Shown piece after piece: positions 28,546-37,418 of a stretch of 64,000 nucleotides of DNA (positions are counted from its first letter, which is position 1; each line of letters begins with the position of its first letter). The stretch is taken from contig NZ_CP011120.1 in the NCBI RefSeq assembly GCF_001628715.1, positions 1,698,501 through 1,762,500 on the forward strand, read 5' to 3'. The notes under the pieces are model-generated. The model was not told the origin of the DNA, did not search any database, and was given only the letters and a program-made list of their open reading frames with translations. The position numbers and the translations under genes are program-made. Source of the stretch: Acetobacter oryzifermentans. GTDB taxonomy: Bacteria > Pseudomonadota > Alphaproteobacteria > Acetobacterales > Acetobacteraceae.

Positions 28546-29901
28546 CTATTGCTTATCTCGGATAACACGGCGAGAAACGCTGAGAAGAGCACCGGTAAGG
28601 GCAAATCCTGTTGCCAGTTCTAGGCAATGAACAGCCCCAGAACTTCCTTCTGACAAACCAAAAACCAGTGCCACCAAAGCTGAGCCCAGCGCCCAGCCCA
28701 TCGTACGCGCAACAGCTAACATGCCACTGGCCGCGCCACTGCGCGTTGTCGGGCCAGAAGTCATGACTGTAAGATTATTGGGTGTTTGATAAAAACCAAA
28801 CCCAATGCCGCACAACCCCATCCGCCAAGCGACATCCCAAAATGGTGGGTGCGTAGGCATAATACTCAACATGGTTAATCCAGCCGCCAGAATAGTCAGC
28901 CCAATACTGCTTAAAACAGATGCAGGGTGGCGGGCTGCCAACCGGCCAGCAAAAGGTGCGGCCACGGCAACAAGCAACGGCCAAGGCGTAACAAGCAAGC
29001 CAGTTGTAACCGCAGACTGATGCATAACTGTTTGAAACAGAAATGGCAGAGCAACATAGGCTAAAATTTGTGCTGCATAGGCACAAACAGATGTGAGGAT
29101 TGAGAGCGAAAACAGGGGGATGGCTAGAAGATCAAGGGGGAGCATAGGGGCCTTCTGGCGGCGCTGCTGCATATACAGCATAACGGCGCACAAAAAGCCT
29201 GTTCCAATCTCAATACCCGCCCATCTGGGCTCTTTCTGCCCCAGCGCATCAACACCAAGAACACCGAGCCCCAGAGCACCAACATTTAGCAAAGCGCCCA
29301 GCCAATCAAATGTAAATGAACGGCGCGGGCTATGTGGTGCTACCCGGAGGAAAAGTGGAACCGCTATAAGACCGATTGGTAGATTGATCAGGAATAACCA
29401 AGGCCAGGTGGCAATAGATAAAACCGCAGCAGCCAATGTGGGGCCCGTAGCGGCTGAAATAGCAACTGCAAGTGCAATTGTTGCGAAGGCTTTATGCAAA
29501 AATTCTCGCGGGTAAACGCTTCTTACGAGTGCGCCGCTTAACGCTGCCATACAGGCACCACCAACGCCTTGTAAAACGCGTGAACCAACAAGAAGACCGA
29601 TGGACCCGGAAAGCGCACAAGCCAGAGAAGCCGCAGTAAATAGGGCAAGACCAAAAGCGTATACTCTTTTAAGGCCAAGAGACTCAGCCAATGCCGCAGC
29701 AGGTAGCAAACTGACCGCAACAGCAAGTTGATATCCGTTAACAATCCAGACAGTCAGCGTTTCGCTACATGAAAGATCTCGTGCAATGGTAGGAAGGGCG
29801 ATATTGGCAATGGCGCCATCTAGCCCTCCCAATACAATTCCGAGCACAGCGCAAAGCATAACCAAGCGGCGTTGCGTATCGGAAACCGGTTGGTTATTCA
29901 T
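28546..29901 (-). CDS. MFS drug/metabolite exporter (DHA2-like)
   Basis: A 451-residue inner-membrane transporter. The first helix has LDGAIANIALPTIARDL, the DHA2-type motif; WIVNGYQLAVA and a motif C-like GPTLAAAVLSIATWPWLFLINLPIG follow. About 12-14 spans are predicted. It probably exports toxic compounds by proton antiport. It stands alone next to the decayed hydrolase gene. Substrate unknown. Confidence 0.82.
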   Translation of the reverse strand: MNNQPVSDTQRRLVMLCAVLGIVLGGLDGAIANIALPTIARDLSCSETLTVWIVNGYQLAVAVSLLPAAALAESLGLKRVYAFGLALFTAASLACALSGSIGLLVGSRVLQGVGGACMAALSGALVRSVYPREFLHKAFATIALAVAISAATGPTLAAAVLSIATWPWLFLINLPIGLIAVPLFLRVAPHSPRRSFTFDWLGALLNVGALGLGVLGVDALGQKEPRWAGIEIGTGFLCAVMLYMQQRRQKAPMLPLDLLAIPLFSLSILTSVCAYAAQILAYVALPFLFQTVMHQSAVTTGLLVTPWPLLVAVAAPFAGRLAARHPASVLSSIGLTILAAGLTMLSIMPTHPPFWDVAWRMGLCGIGFGFYQTPNNLTVMTSGPTTRSGAASGMLAVARTMGWALGSALVALVFGLSEGSSGAVHCLELATGFALTGALLSVSRRVIRDKQ

Positions 29902-30185
29902 GGGATGAAAGCACTATGTTTGTGAGTGTTTGCACGTGATGTGGCTTAAATATTGAAGGGGCCATGAAAGCTACCGGTTTCCTGATCATGCATATGCTGC
30001 TGTGAGCCGTGAAAGAAAATACGAGCATTTTATCATATTCGACAATTCGTATTTACAGACAGCACATGTCACATTGCTTCTGTGGCTCATATTTTTAAAG
30101 AAAACAGCCAAAACTTGTATCATCTACGATACTGCGCAGCAGGCACGATTTTCCTTTGTGTGTCCCCAAAAATAAATTCATAATG

Positions 30186-30578
30186 CTACTGTCTTATTCC
30201 GCTACTGGAGCTAAAATTCGCAGTGGAAAAACTATGATTCAGCACAATACCATTGTTGAATACGATAGTAAGTGTTTTGCTTTTGTTGTTTGTTCTTGCT
30301 CCAAGCATACCCAGACCAACAACATCCTGAGCTATTGAGAGACCATCTTCTCTCCCGACCGTAAAACTATAAACCCAAAACTCATAGCCGTTTTCGTAAC
30401 CTTTCTGCCCCGGTTCACCATAAATTTGATGCACTTGGGATGAAGTTGTCACGCCATCATGAATATTCTGGTTAACTTCCGTAAGTGTTGTATGTTTTAT
30501 GGAAGCATCACCCGAAGATGTGCAGGCACCCGTACTGGCAATAATAACCATGGCCACGGCGGTTCTGATGATCTTCAT
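30186..30578 (-). CDS. Small lipoprotein, BamE/SmpA-like fold
   Basis: The 130-residue product begins with a lipoprotein signal whose lipobox ends STGAC at residue 19. The mature part (EVNQNIHDGVTTSSQVHQIYGEPGQKGY, then FWVYSF and LTIVFNNGIVLNH) has the pattern of BamE/SmpA-type domains. It would be anchored in a membrane facing the periplasm. Start 30578 is preferred to an upstream frame start because the signal begins there. Exact role unknown; BAM function is not implied. Confidence 0.7.
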   Translation of the reverse strand: MKIIRTAVAMVIIASTGACTSSGDASIKHTTLTEVNQNIHDGVTTSSQVHQIYGEPGQKGYENGYEFWVYSFTVGREDGLSIAQDVVGLGMLGARTNNKSKTLTIVFNNGIVLNHSFSTANFSSSSGIRQ

Positions 30579-30693
30579 TCTGTAATCGGTCCTTTTAAAT
30601 GTGTATTTTCTGTATACTCTATTGTGTTGTATCAATACAGATGGTCTATCTGGATGTTACCATTGGCTTGCTAAATGTGATTTTTTCACTAAC

Positions 30694-30822
30694 TCATTCC
30701 CCCAGTTCCTTCGCCATGCAGAGTGAGATGACTTCGGTTGTGCCTTTCATGGCCGAGTAGAGGCAATGATCCGGTAGGTAGAAACGTGTGGCGGCTGGGG
30801 TGATGTTGAGAATACGGCCCCT
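30694..30822 (-). pseudogene. C-terminal scrap of a short-chain dehydrogenase
   Basis: On the minus strand GRILNITPAATRFYLPDHCLYSAMKG and TTEVISLCMAKELGE read in frame to a stop. This is the YxxxK active-site region of an SDR, without the preceding Rossmann part and the remaining C-terminus. It is a deletion remnant. Confidence 0.65.
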
Positions 30823-31292
30823 TGAAATGAATATTGCACTGATTGTCGCGCTGTTCCTGAACTAGAAATGTTACAAAAATTGTGTGGTCTGAAATATCCA
30901 GTTACAGCATGTACAGTTTTGCTGTGTCAGTGCCTATCTGCTCGGTATTTGGCAGACAGAGTGACCCACATTTTTCAGATTGGGCAAAAAGTAGGAAGAT
31001 AACCCTGCTCTCTCCAATTCTAGAACTTCCTGCTGGCAGTAGTTAACGTTGATAATTATAACAATAACAAAATTTTATTATTTATTTTTCATGTAAAAAC
31101 GCTGTTATGAAGCAAGCGTTTCTCTCCAACTTCGGAAATATGAAAAAATTTAATACTTTAGAATTGTATTAAAATGGAACGAGCATCCATCTACAAGTTC
31201 AGACAGCATCGCTTCGAGACTAGCGCCATGTTGTAATCAACGAGAGATTTCCCCAACTCATAAGAACTGCGCTTTTTAGGAAGGATAATGTC
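30823..31292. other. Intergenic stretch before the Old Yellow Enzyme gene
   Basis: About 470 bp without a credible gene. It presumably contains the promoter of the downstream oxidoreductase; no clear operator was picked out. Confidence 0.4.
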
Positions 31293-32366
31293 ATGCCCAG
31301 CCTGTTTGAACCGATTAAATTGGGAAGAATTTACGCTAAAAACAGAATTCTCATGGCACCGCTAACGCGCGGTAGAAGCACCCGCCAGCATGTTCCAACC
31401 CCCATTATGGCCGAGTATTATGCGCAACGTGCCACCGCTGGTCTGATCATCTCGGAAGCAACCGGAATCAGCCAAGAAGGTCTTGGATGGCCCTATGCGC
31501 CGGGCCTGTGGTCACAAGAGCAAGTGGAAGCATGGAAGCCCGTTACTGCGGCAGTGCATGCAAAGGGCGGAAAGATTGTGGCCCAACTCTGGCACATGGG
31601 CCGCATGGTGCATTCCAGTGTAACGGGCCAGCAACCTGTATCCTGCTCAGCAACAAAGGCACCTGAGCCACTTCATACATATAACGGCAAGCAGCCTCCC
31701 GAAGTTGCCCGGCCCCTTACCAAGGATGACATTGCCCGTATTCTGAATGATTACGAAAAAGCCGCCCGCAATGCACTGGAGGCTGGCTTTGACGGTGTAC
31801 AAATTCACGCAGCCAACGGTTATCTGATTGATGAATTCCTGCGAGATGGCACCAACCATCGCTCTGACGAATATGGTGGCTCTCCTGAAAACCGTATTCG
31901 CTTTCTGCATGAAGTCACGAAAAGAGTAATCGCCACGATTGGCGCAGACAGAACATCTGTCAGGCTTTCACCAAATGGCAATACACAAGGCTGCATCGAC
32001 AGCCATCCCGAGCAGGTTTTCGTACCCGCCGCAAAGCTTCTGAACGATCTCGATATTGCATTTCTCGAACTGCGCGAGCCCGGCCCTCATGGCACATTTG
32101 GCAAGACCGATCAGCCGAAGCTGCATGCTCCGATCCGCAAAGTTTTTACAAAACCATTGGTTCTGAATCAGGATTACACACGGGACGAAGCGATTGAAAC
32201 GGTCGCAACCGGTATTGCCGATGCCATTGCATTTGGCCGACCTTTTTTAGCTAATCCGGATCTGGTGCACCGTCTGGAAGATAACCTTCCCCTGAATAAG
32301 GATGATATCCAAACCTGGTACACGCAGGGGGCAGAAGGCTATACCGATTACCCACTTGCTCGGTAA
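31293..32366 (+). CDS. Old Yellow Enzyme-type FMN ene-reductase
   Basis: A 357-residue (beta/alpha)8 flavoprotein with family signatures: N-terminal LFEPIKLGRIYAKNRILMAPLTR, QLWHMGRMVH, and the substrate motif QIHAANGYLIDEFL followed by NHRSDEYGGSPENR. It reduces activated alkenes, nitro compounds or quinones with NAD(P)H in the cytosol (NemA-like). AGGAAGG precedes the ATG. It is a single gene, next to the cas3 remnant. Confidence 0.92.
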   Translation: MPSLFEPIKLGRIYAKNRILMAPLTRGRSTRQHVPTPIMAEYYAQRATAGLIISEATGISQEGLGWPYAPGLWSQEQVEAWKPVTAAVHAKGGKIVAQLWHMGRMVHSSVTGQQPVSCSATKAPEPLHTYNGKQPPEVARPLTKDDIARILNDYEKAARNALEAGFDGVQIHAANGYLIDEFLRDGTNHRSDEYGGSPENRIRFLHEVTKRVIATIGADRTSVRLSPNGNTQGCIDSHPEQVFVPAAKLLNDLDIAFLELREPGPHGTFGKTDQPKLHAPIRKVFTKPLVLNQDYTRDEAIETVATGIADAIAFGRPFLANPDLVHRLEDNLPLNKDDIQTWYTQGAEGYTDYPLAR

Positions 32367-32383
32367 CCCCCATGCCTTTTCCA

Positions 32384-33385
32384 CTAGAGTAAGGGTTTCA
32401 CCAGTTCATCCCCGCGTGTGCGGGGAACATGTACGCCCCGCCCGGATGCCATCAGCCGATGCGCCGCCACCAACGCCGCTTCAGTTTTGCCGGAACCCGT
32501 CATATCCTCAATCACCACCAGAGTTGGTCCGGCAGGAAGAGACGTAACGTCCAGCAGCGCCTGAACTGGCGAAGGCGTCCTGATATGCGGAAACAAATGT
32601 GCAATGCCTTGGAATGGTGAAATGCTTGCGGGAGCAAGCCCCGCATGCACAATCGCACTTTGAGCATGAGGAAGGGCTTTGTTCCAAAAATAGCCTGAAA
32701 GATCATCAACATCATCCGGCCTGACATATGGAAACCATTCCTGCCGTGAACCAATCCAATCCGCCTGAACCGTCAACCCAGCTAACTGCCATTCCAACTG
32801 GAGTAGATGATCTAATGAATGATAAGGCTTGATAGGAGGAGGACGAAAAACATCAAATAACAGACTAACAAGTTTATGAGCATATGGTGTCGATAGCTTA
32901 ATATCAGAAGCACGAGTTTGATAATCGTTTACTGAGGCTGGCTGTCCATGATGCCCTGCCACAGCACGCCATAACCGCCTTTTATCCGAAAGCAGCCAGC
33001 CTTCCCCTTCGGAATTAGTGCCAAATAGCGGCGCCAGTTCCTCTCGGCAAATGCGATCAAGAAATAATACGCCATCCACGTCATGACGTGATGCCACGAC
33101 TTCATCAGGACACTCTCCCAATGCCAGCTCTGGCCAGCACTCCGGAACTTTTGCCTGAAAAGCTGGCGTTAGTTTGCCAATATCATGCAAAGCGACCAGC
33201 ATCCCCAACTGGCGATTGTCCAACCCTAACCGCTGACTACCGGGCAAAAGAATTGCTACTGCCGCCACATCCAGCATATGCGCGATAAGCGGATGTATTG
33301 AAGAGTCTTCCTCCAAGCCGACTGATGCCGGGCGAGCCTTACCCCAGAAAAATTTTAGCCCTTTCCCTTCTTGTGTGTCCGACAT
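32384..33385 (-). pseudogene. cas3: Truncated cas3 (HD nuclease plus start of helicase)
   Basis: The 333-residue frame starts well (AAGGAATG 7 nt upstream) and encodes the Cas3 HD domain (SIHPLIAHMLDVAAVA, LVALHDIGKLTPAFQ, AVAGHHGQP) and the start of the helicase with Walker A EDMTGSGKTEAALVAAHRL. Right after ASGRG the reading frame runs into a CRISPR repeat (GVHVPRTRGDELV) and stops. Normal type I-E Cas3 is about 850-900 residues, so roughly two thirds is missing. No other cas genes are in the window. It cannot drive interference; loss of the array side by deletion is inferred. Confidence 0.85.
32402..32430. CRISPR. Single leftover type I-E repeat
   Basis: A 29-bp unit with the type I-E core CCCCGCGTGTGCGGGG flanked by CAGTTCAT and AACAT lies at the broken end of cas3. 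On the complementary strand it reads like GTGTTCCCCGC..GCGGGGATGAACTG except for the first base. No second repeat or spacer occurs nearby, so this is a relic. Confidence 0.85.
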
Positions 33386-33690
33386 GTTTCATTCCTTTTT
33401 TCAACGATCAGCGATGCAGCTATTCTTGCTAAAAACATAGCGAAATTTACCACGGACCGGCACAAAACCGTTGCAAGTCCAGTTTGGTTGCTGCGCGCTA
33501 AGCGGATCTCCCGCTTTCGCCGTCATGTCGGTCTTAAGAAAATCGTTTCAGACGTCCAAAAAACCGACATTGTTTTATCAGTGATCGCCTAATTTTAGTT
33601 CTGACAACATTGCATAGTTTCTTAATTCGAAATTCAAGATAGCATTCAAATGACAAGTGTTCGCTTTTTCTATTCAGATCCTATTCCACT
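33386..33690. other. Gap between cas3 start and a small gene
   Basis: About 300 bp with no gene I can support. A short plus-strand frame here lacks a ribosome site. It should hold the cas3 promoter. Confidence 0.4.
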
Positions 33691-33972
33691 TCACCAATGA
33701 TTTTCACGAGACATCAATTCCCGATGCATGCTTCGTCCTCGACTGGTAAGACGAGCGGCAGCACTGCCCCAGCGTACGGAAAATCCGGCCGCGACATATC
33801 CCATCAATATCAATGATCCGCGAATGGCACCGCGATCCGCTACGGGGATGCCATACTCGCCGCTTATCGGTAGAGAGAGAATAAAACGGCACTGTTCTTT
33901 TGTGAGATCTTTTGCCGCCAGATAGGGCCTGCCTGCCCCATTCTGGGTGGGGAAATCTATGACATTACTCAT
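33691..33972 (-). CDS. Hypothetical protein, third gene of the Rieske operon
   Basis: A 93-residue soluble protein (MSNVIDFPTQNGAGRPYLAAKDLTKEQCRFILSLP...), no recognised family. It starts 26 bp after the preceding gene on the same strand, with GAAGAGA upstream. The C-terminal half is basic. The VIDFPTQ opening is common in small proteobacterial proteins and uninformative. Confidence 0.55.
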   Translation of the reverse strand: MSNVIDFPTQNGAGRPYLAAKDLTKEQCRFILSLPISGEYGIPVADRGAIRGSLILMGYVAAGFSVRWGSAAARLTSRGRSMHRELMSRENHW

Positions 33973-33998
33973 GATCTGTCTCTTCAGGTTCACACTGT

Positions 33999-34400
33999 TC
34001 AAGAAATCATAAATTCAACTTGCACACGACAATACAGATCCATCGCAGCTTTCTGTGCACCAATCAGATTCTGAACCGCTATATAGGTTTGCACGTAACT
34101 TGCTTCCGGCACGTGCGCTGGCCTGTCAGTCAGCGCCATCGCCATTTCTATCGCTGTATCGAGAAGCGGCCTGAAATGTGCTTCCAGATAGTCACCACGC
34201 ATCTGGTGGTCTGTTGGTAGATTGGAAACAGTCATCTGGAAAAGATCATAGCCATTCTGCTGCAATTGTTCTTCTTCAGGTAAAGCCGCATCTGTCTCCA
34301 GCAAAGAAATGACACAGGTTCGATCAGGCGCCAGAAGAATGATCTTTTCCAGCAAAGGATGAAAAGCATGGGAAGGTGGCGCGATAAAAGGCAATCTCAT
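33999..34400 (-). CDS. Hypothetical protein coupled to the Rieske oxygenase
   Basis: A 133-residue acidic protein starting MRLPFIAPPSHAFHPLLEKIILLAP. Its ATG overlaps the stop of the Rieske gene (ATGA), showing translational coupling and choosing this start over an upstream one. Helical content appears high (LLDTAIEMAMALTDRP, YIAVQNLIGAQKAAMDLYCRV). No family is recognised; it could be a partner or small subunit of the oxygenase. Confidence 0.65.
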   Translation of the reverse strand: MRLPFIAPPSHAFHPLLEKIILLAPDRTCVISLLETDAALPEEEQLQQNGYDLFQMTVSNLPTDHQMRGDYLEAHFRPLLDTAIEMAMALTDRPAHVPEASYVQTYIAVQNLIGAQKAAMDLYCRVQVEFMIS

Positions 34401-35491
34401 GGGGCCGTCTTTTCTACACTCTCTGGCACCTGACCACATCGCCTGAGCAGATCACGAAGTTGATTGATAACCGGGAAGACTTCCCGATTGTGATCTCCAC
34501 CGAGGTCTTTCCATGCAGCCTGTTCCAGCTCGACAATCTCGCGATCTTCAAAGAAGACGCGCTCCGTGAATGCGACCAGTATTGGCCAGGCAATATCCAG
34601 TAAAAAAGGCACTTTCAGTCGTTTGATCGACAACAGACCGAAAACACGGTTGGTCAGCTCCTCACGATCCTGCGGCACATAAGATATCCATAACTCCATC
34701 ACGGGTTCCTCAATCCCTTGCGTTTCAATACGCAGGATCTGGTAAGGATATTGTGTCCTGATGGTCATGACATCCCGGTAGGCAAAATCCCGACCATCAC
34801 GGCGTCTCTGGCCGTAGATCAGCGCCTCGCTCAAAGGCTGTTTGCCGCCGGTTCGTGCAAAAGTGTAGCGGGCCTCCACAAAATCCTCTCCGTGATCCAT
34901 TCCGAGGAACCGAGGCTTCATTTTCCCGACCAACCGACTGTGCAAAACCTGATGATTCATATCCATCAGATTTTCATGCATGAAACTGTAATGACAGTTC
35001 ACCACCTGCCCGAAGCGCCGCGTGCGATAGCGCCTGTCTCTCACCCTTGGAAAATCAGGAAGCGAGGTCGTCGCCGCAAGAGACTGGTCTCCCATGAAAA
35101 CAAAAATAAGCCCATCTTTTTCGCGGCAGGCCCAACTTTTGAGACGCAGACATTGCGCTTCGGCTGAAACATTCGGCGAAGCACATTGGCCGTCCCGGTT
35201 ATATCTCAGACCATGAGCAACGCAGCTTATCAGGTCACCATGGACGTTTCCTTTGCCAAGCAGAACCTGCCGATGGGCGCAAAGGCCATCTAGAGCATAA
35301 GGAATGCCGCTTTTGGGGCGCACGACGACGATATGCTGTCCTGCAAACCGGACATCGATTGCCTTTTCCCGTCCCAATTCACGGGACCAAGCGACAGGAT
35401 ACCAGAAGTTCGGGTTGGTTCTGACACGTCTTAAATCAATCTGTACCGCGCACGCTGAATGATCTGAAATTTGGTGAAGTTCGTTTTCCAT
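34397..35491 (-). CDS. Rieske non-haem iron oxygenase, alpha-subunit type
   Basis: The 364-residue protein has a Rieske [2Fe-2S] site (CAH at about residue 71 and CVAH at about 90) and a mononuclear iron motif (ENLMDMNHQVLH at about 172-183), as in ring-hydroxylating and O/N-demethylating oxygenases (VanA-like). No reductase gene is adjacent. It heads a three-gene minus-strand operon downstream of a cobalamin riboswitch. Substrate is unknown; a demethylase-type reaction is possible but not shown. Confidence 0.85.
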   Translation of the reverse strand: MENELHQISDHSACAVQIDLRRVRTNPNFWYPVAWSRELGREKAIDVRFAGQHIVVVRPKSGIPYALDGLCAHRQVLLGKGNVHGDLISCVAHGLRYNRDGQCASPNVSAEAQCLRLKSWACREKDGLIFVFMGDQSLAATTSLPDFPRVRDRRYRTRRFGQVVNCHYSFMHENLMDMNHQVLHSRLVGKMKPRFLGMDHGEDFVEARYTFARTGGKQPLSEALIYGQRRRDGRDFAYRDVMTIRTQYPYQILRIETQGIEEPVMELWISYVPQDREELTNRVFGLLSIKRLKVPFLLDIAWPILVAFTERVFFEDREIVELEQAAWKDLGGDHNREVFPVINQLRDLLRRCGQVPESVEKTAP

Positions 35492-35645
35492 TGCCTCGGC
35501 TTTTCAACTGGCTCAGCGCAAAGGAAACAATACAACGCCTCGTCATGGAGCATCGTGTCGTCTCTCACATTTTGTCTGAGCAAGTGTACCCGTTATCAAT
35601 TATCGGACAGAATGCATGATTGTCCGGTGACTGACTCTGAAGTGT

Positions 35646-35783
35646 CTAACGAACTAATGCTGTTTGCAGCACAAAAGCGTCATTCGTATATCGGCCAGAA
35701 ATAATGGGGTCAGCCCCCCTGACCTGAAAAGAGTCCATCGCCTGATTCATCAGGAGTGACCGAGGCATGAGGCAGACAGGCAT
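35646..35783 (-). CDS. 45-aa frame directly behind the cobalamin riboswitch
   Basis: The ATG at 35783 has a strong GGGAGGAG site about 7 nt upstream and begins 53 bp after the riboswitch aptamer, exactly where a controlled gene should start. It encodes MPVCLMPRSLLMNQAMDSF and then VRGADPIISGRYTND, ending at 35646. No family is recognised. It may be the 5' stub of a lost cobalamin-related gene, a leader peptide for the Rieske operon 154 bp downstream, or fortuitous. Confidence 0.4.
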   Translation of the reverse strand: MPVCLMPRSLLMNQAMDSFQVRGADPIISGRYTNDAFVLQTALVR

Positions 35784-35835
35784 ATATTCTCTCCTCCCTT
35801 CGGTCATCCCGCCCGACGGTTGGTGGCTGAGCAAT

Positions 35836-36032
35836 GGCAGGTCTCCTGGCTCACGGATCATGGCCAACTGGTTCCAACCTTCCCGTTCCTATGAGAACAG
35901 TGGTCCACGTTCAAAGTGAACGAACCAGCGGCATACCGCCTACAGTTGCGGGAGCAGCCTCCGACTTTGCTTCCGGCCGATTGTCTGACCAGAACATAAC
36001 GGAATTCCCTATTACCCCGCTTGCGCGGGACC
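35836..36032 (-). promoter_or_regulatory. Cobalamin riboswitch
   Basis: On the minus strand the conserved blocks occur in order: GGTCCCGCGCAAGCGGGG, TAATAGGGAA, AATCGG, GGCTGCTCCCGCAACTGT, CCACTG, GGGAAGG and the 3' B12 box GAGCCAGGAGACCTGCC. This is the full aptamer of about 197 nt. The nearest downstream ribosome site is that of the 45-aa frame, then the Rieske operon. It faces away from mesX-mesD. Adenosyl- or methylcobalamin would be expected to shut off what follows. Confidence 0.9.
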
Positions 36033-36407
36033 ATTGAAGCGTTTGCTCCTGCACCATGCCGCCAAACGCATCCTACGTGCAAGCTGGAACATTCTGGAGC
36101 TGCGAAAGGCAGATATCAGTTTTTCGCATGTAGACCGAGACCGGATTGAGCTGATGCCCTGAAAACAAACATTACGCCAATCAGTTTCTGACTGCGTCTT
36201 TTCCTGAGACAATGCAGCCACATTAGTCCATGAACAATATTGATGTATTGATGAAATCAAATCATTTCTGCTCACGGGTTCGTTCAGGCATAAAGCTACC
36301 ATGACGATGACCACCACCGCCTAAAAAACTCAGAAGACAAACTTGGGGACGCCATGCCCCCGTGCCCGCATTCTGGTTTGCGGTGGAAATAGGGATGCAG
36401 AACAACA
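36033..36407. other. Divergent spacer between riboswitch and mesX
   Basis: About 375 bp that must hold the promoter of the riboswitch RNA and that of mesX. A coding-like plus-strand stretch at about 36040-36163 (AAKRILRASWNILELRKAD) ends in a stop and has no start; it could be a gene scar. Confidence 0.35.
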
Positions 36408-37391
36408 ATGATTCAGGATTCGACATTCAGTATCCATCGGCTTCGTTTCGATGAAAACTATCATCCTTCCGACAGAACCCGCCTTACGACCAATTTTGCC
36501 AATCTGGCGAGAGGGAAAAGCCGTCAGGAAAACCTGCGCAATGTCCTGCGGATGATAGACAACCGGTTCAATGATCTGGCGCATTGGGATAATGCCAACA
36601 GAGATCGTTACACTCTTGAACTTGAAATCGTTTCTGTGGAGATGGATCTCGCCTTTGCAGGCAAAAGCGGCAGCTTTCCTCTGATCGAAGTCCTCTACAC
36701 AACAATTGTTGATAAAAACGCCAACAAACGGATAGAGGGCCTCGCCGGAAACAGTTTTTCCTCGTACGTGCGGGATTACGACTTCAGCGTGTTGTTACCG
36801 GCTTACAATAAAGAAAAAGCCAAATTCAGTGTTCCCCATAATTATGGAGACCTACATGGAAATCTCTTTAAAAGCGTTATGAACTCGTCTGCTTACAAGC
36901 AGAATTTTAAAAAATTACCGGTTATCTGCCTCAGTGTCTCGACCAATCGCACCTATCATCGAACGGAAAATCAGCATCCTGTTCTCGGCGTTGAGTATGA
37001 ACAGCGTGAATTTTCTCTGACAGACCAGTATTTTAAAAAAATGGGAATGCAGGTTCGTTATTTCATGCCGCGCAATAGTGCTGCGCCACTGGCCTTCTAT
37101 TTTTTTGGCGATCTGCTGTCTGACTACTCTGCTCTTGAACTGATTAGCACCATCAGCGTGATGGAATCTTTTCAGAAAATTTACCGTCCTGAAATTTACA
37201 ATGCCAATTCTGCTGCGGCTGACTGTTATCAACCGAGCCTAAAACATCAGGACTATTCCAACACCCGCATTGTCTACGATCGGGAGGAGCGTACACAACT
37301 GGCGATCTCACAGGGACACTATACGGACGAGCATTTCATCAAGCCATATCACGACATTCTCGAAAAATGGTCTGCCGGTTACGTCGCCTGA
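36408..37391 (+). CDS. mesX: MesX (DUF1852), partner of methionine synthase MesD
   Basis: The 327-residue protein is of the DUF1852 type (STFSIHRLRFDENYHPSDRTRLTTNFANLARG; later LGVEYEQREFSLTDQYFKKMGM). Published genetic work on aerobic bacteria shows that MesD-family core methionine synthases need DUF1852 and oxygen, and need neither methylfolate nor cobalamin. The gene sits 27 bp before mesD, the expected pair. Its chemistry, probably providing the methyl group, is not known. Confidence rests on sequence memory of the family plus the adjacent partner. Confidence 0.85.
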   Translation: MIQDSTFSIHRLRFDENYHPSDRTRLTTNFANLARGKSRQENLRNVLRMIDNRFNDLAHWDNANRDRYTLELEIVSVEMDLAFAGKSGSFPLIEVLYTTIVDKNANKRIEGLAGNSFSSYVRDYDFSVLLPAYNKEKAKFSVPHNYGDLHGNLFKSVMNSSAYKQNFKKLPVICLSVSTNRTYHRTENQHPVLGVEYEQREFSLTDQYFKKMGMQVRYFMPRNSAAPLAFYFFGDLLSDYSALELISTISVMESFQKIYRPEIYNANSAAADCYQPSLKHQDYSNTRIVYDREERTQLAISQGHYTDEHFIKPYHDILEKWSAGYVA

Positions 37392-37418
37392 TCCATCAGA
37401 AATACAAGGTTACCTCTC

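Noticed and set aside
33371..33592. Plus-strand frame upstream of cas3
   Set aside because: It overlaps the cas3 start region, lacks a ribosome site and matches nothing known.
36003..36032. CCCCGCTTGCGCGGG looks like part of a CRISPR I-E repeat
   Set aside because: It is the first stem of the cobalamin riboswitch; the other riboswitch blocks follow in order and spacing.
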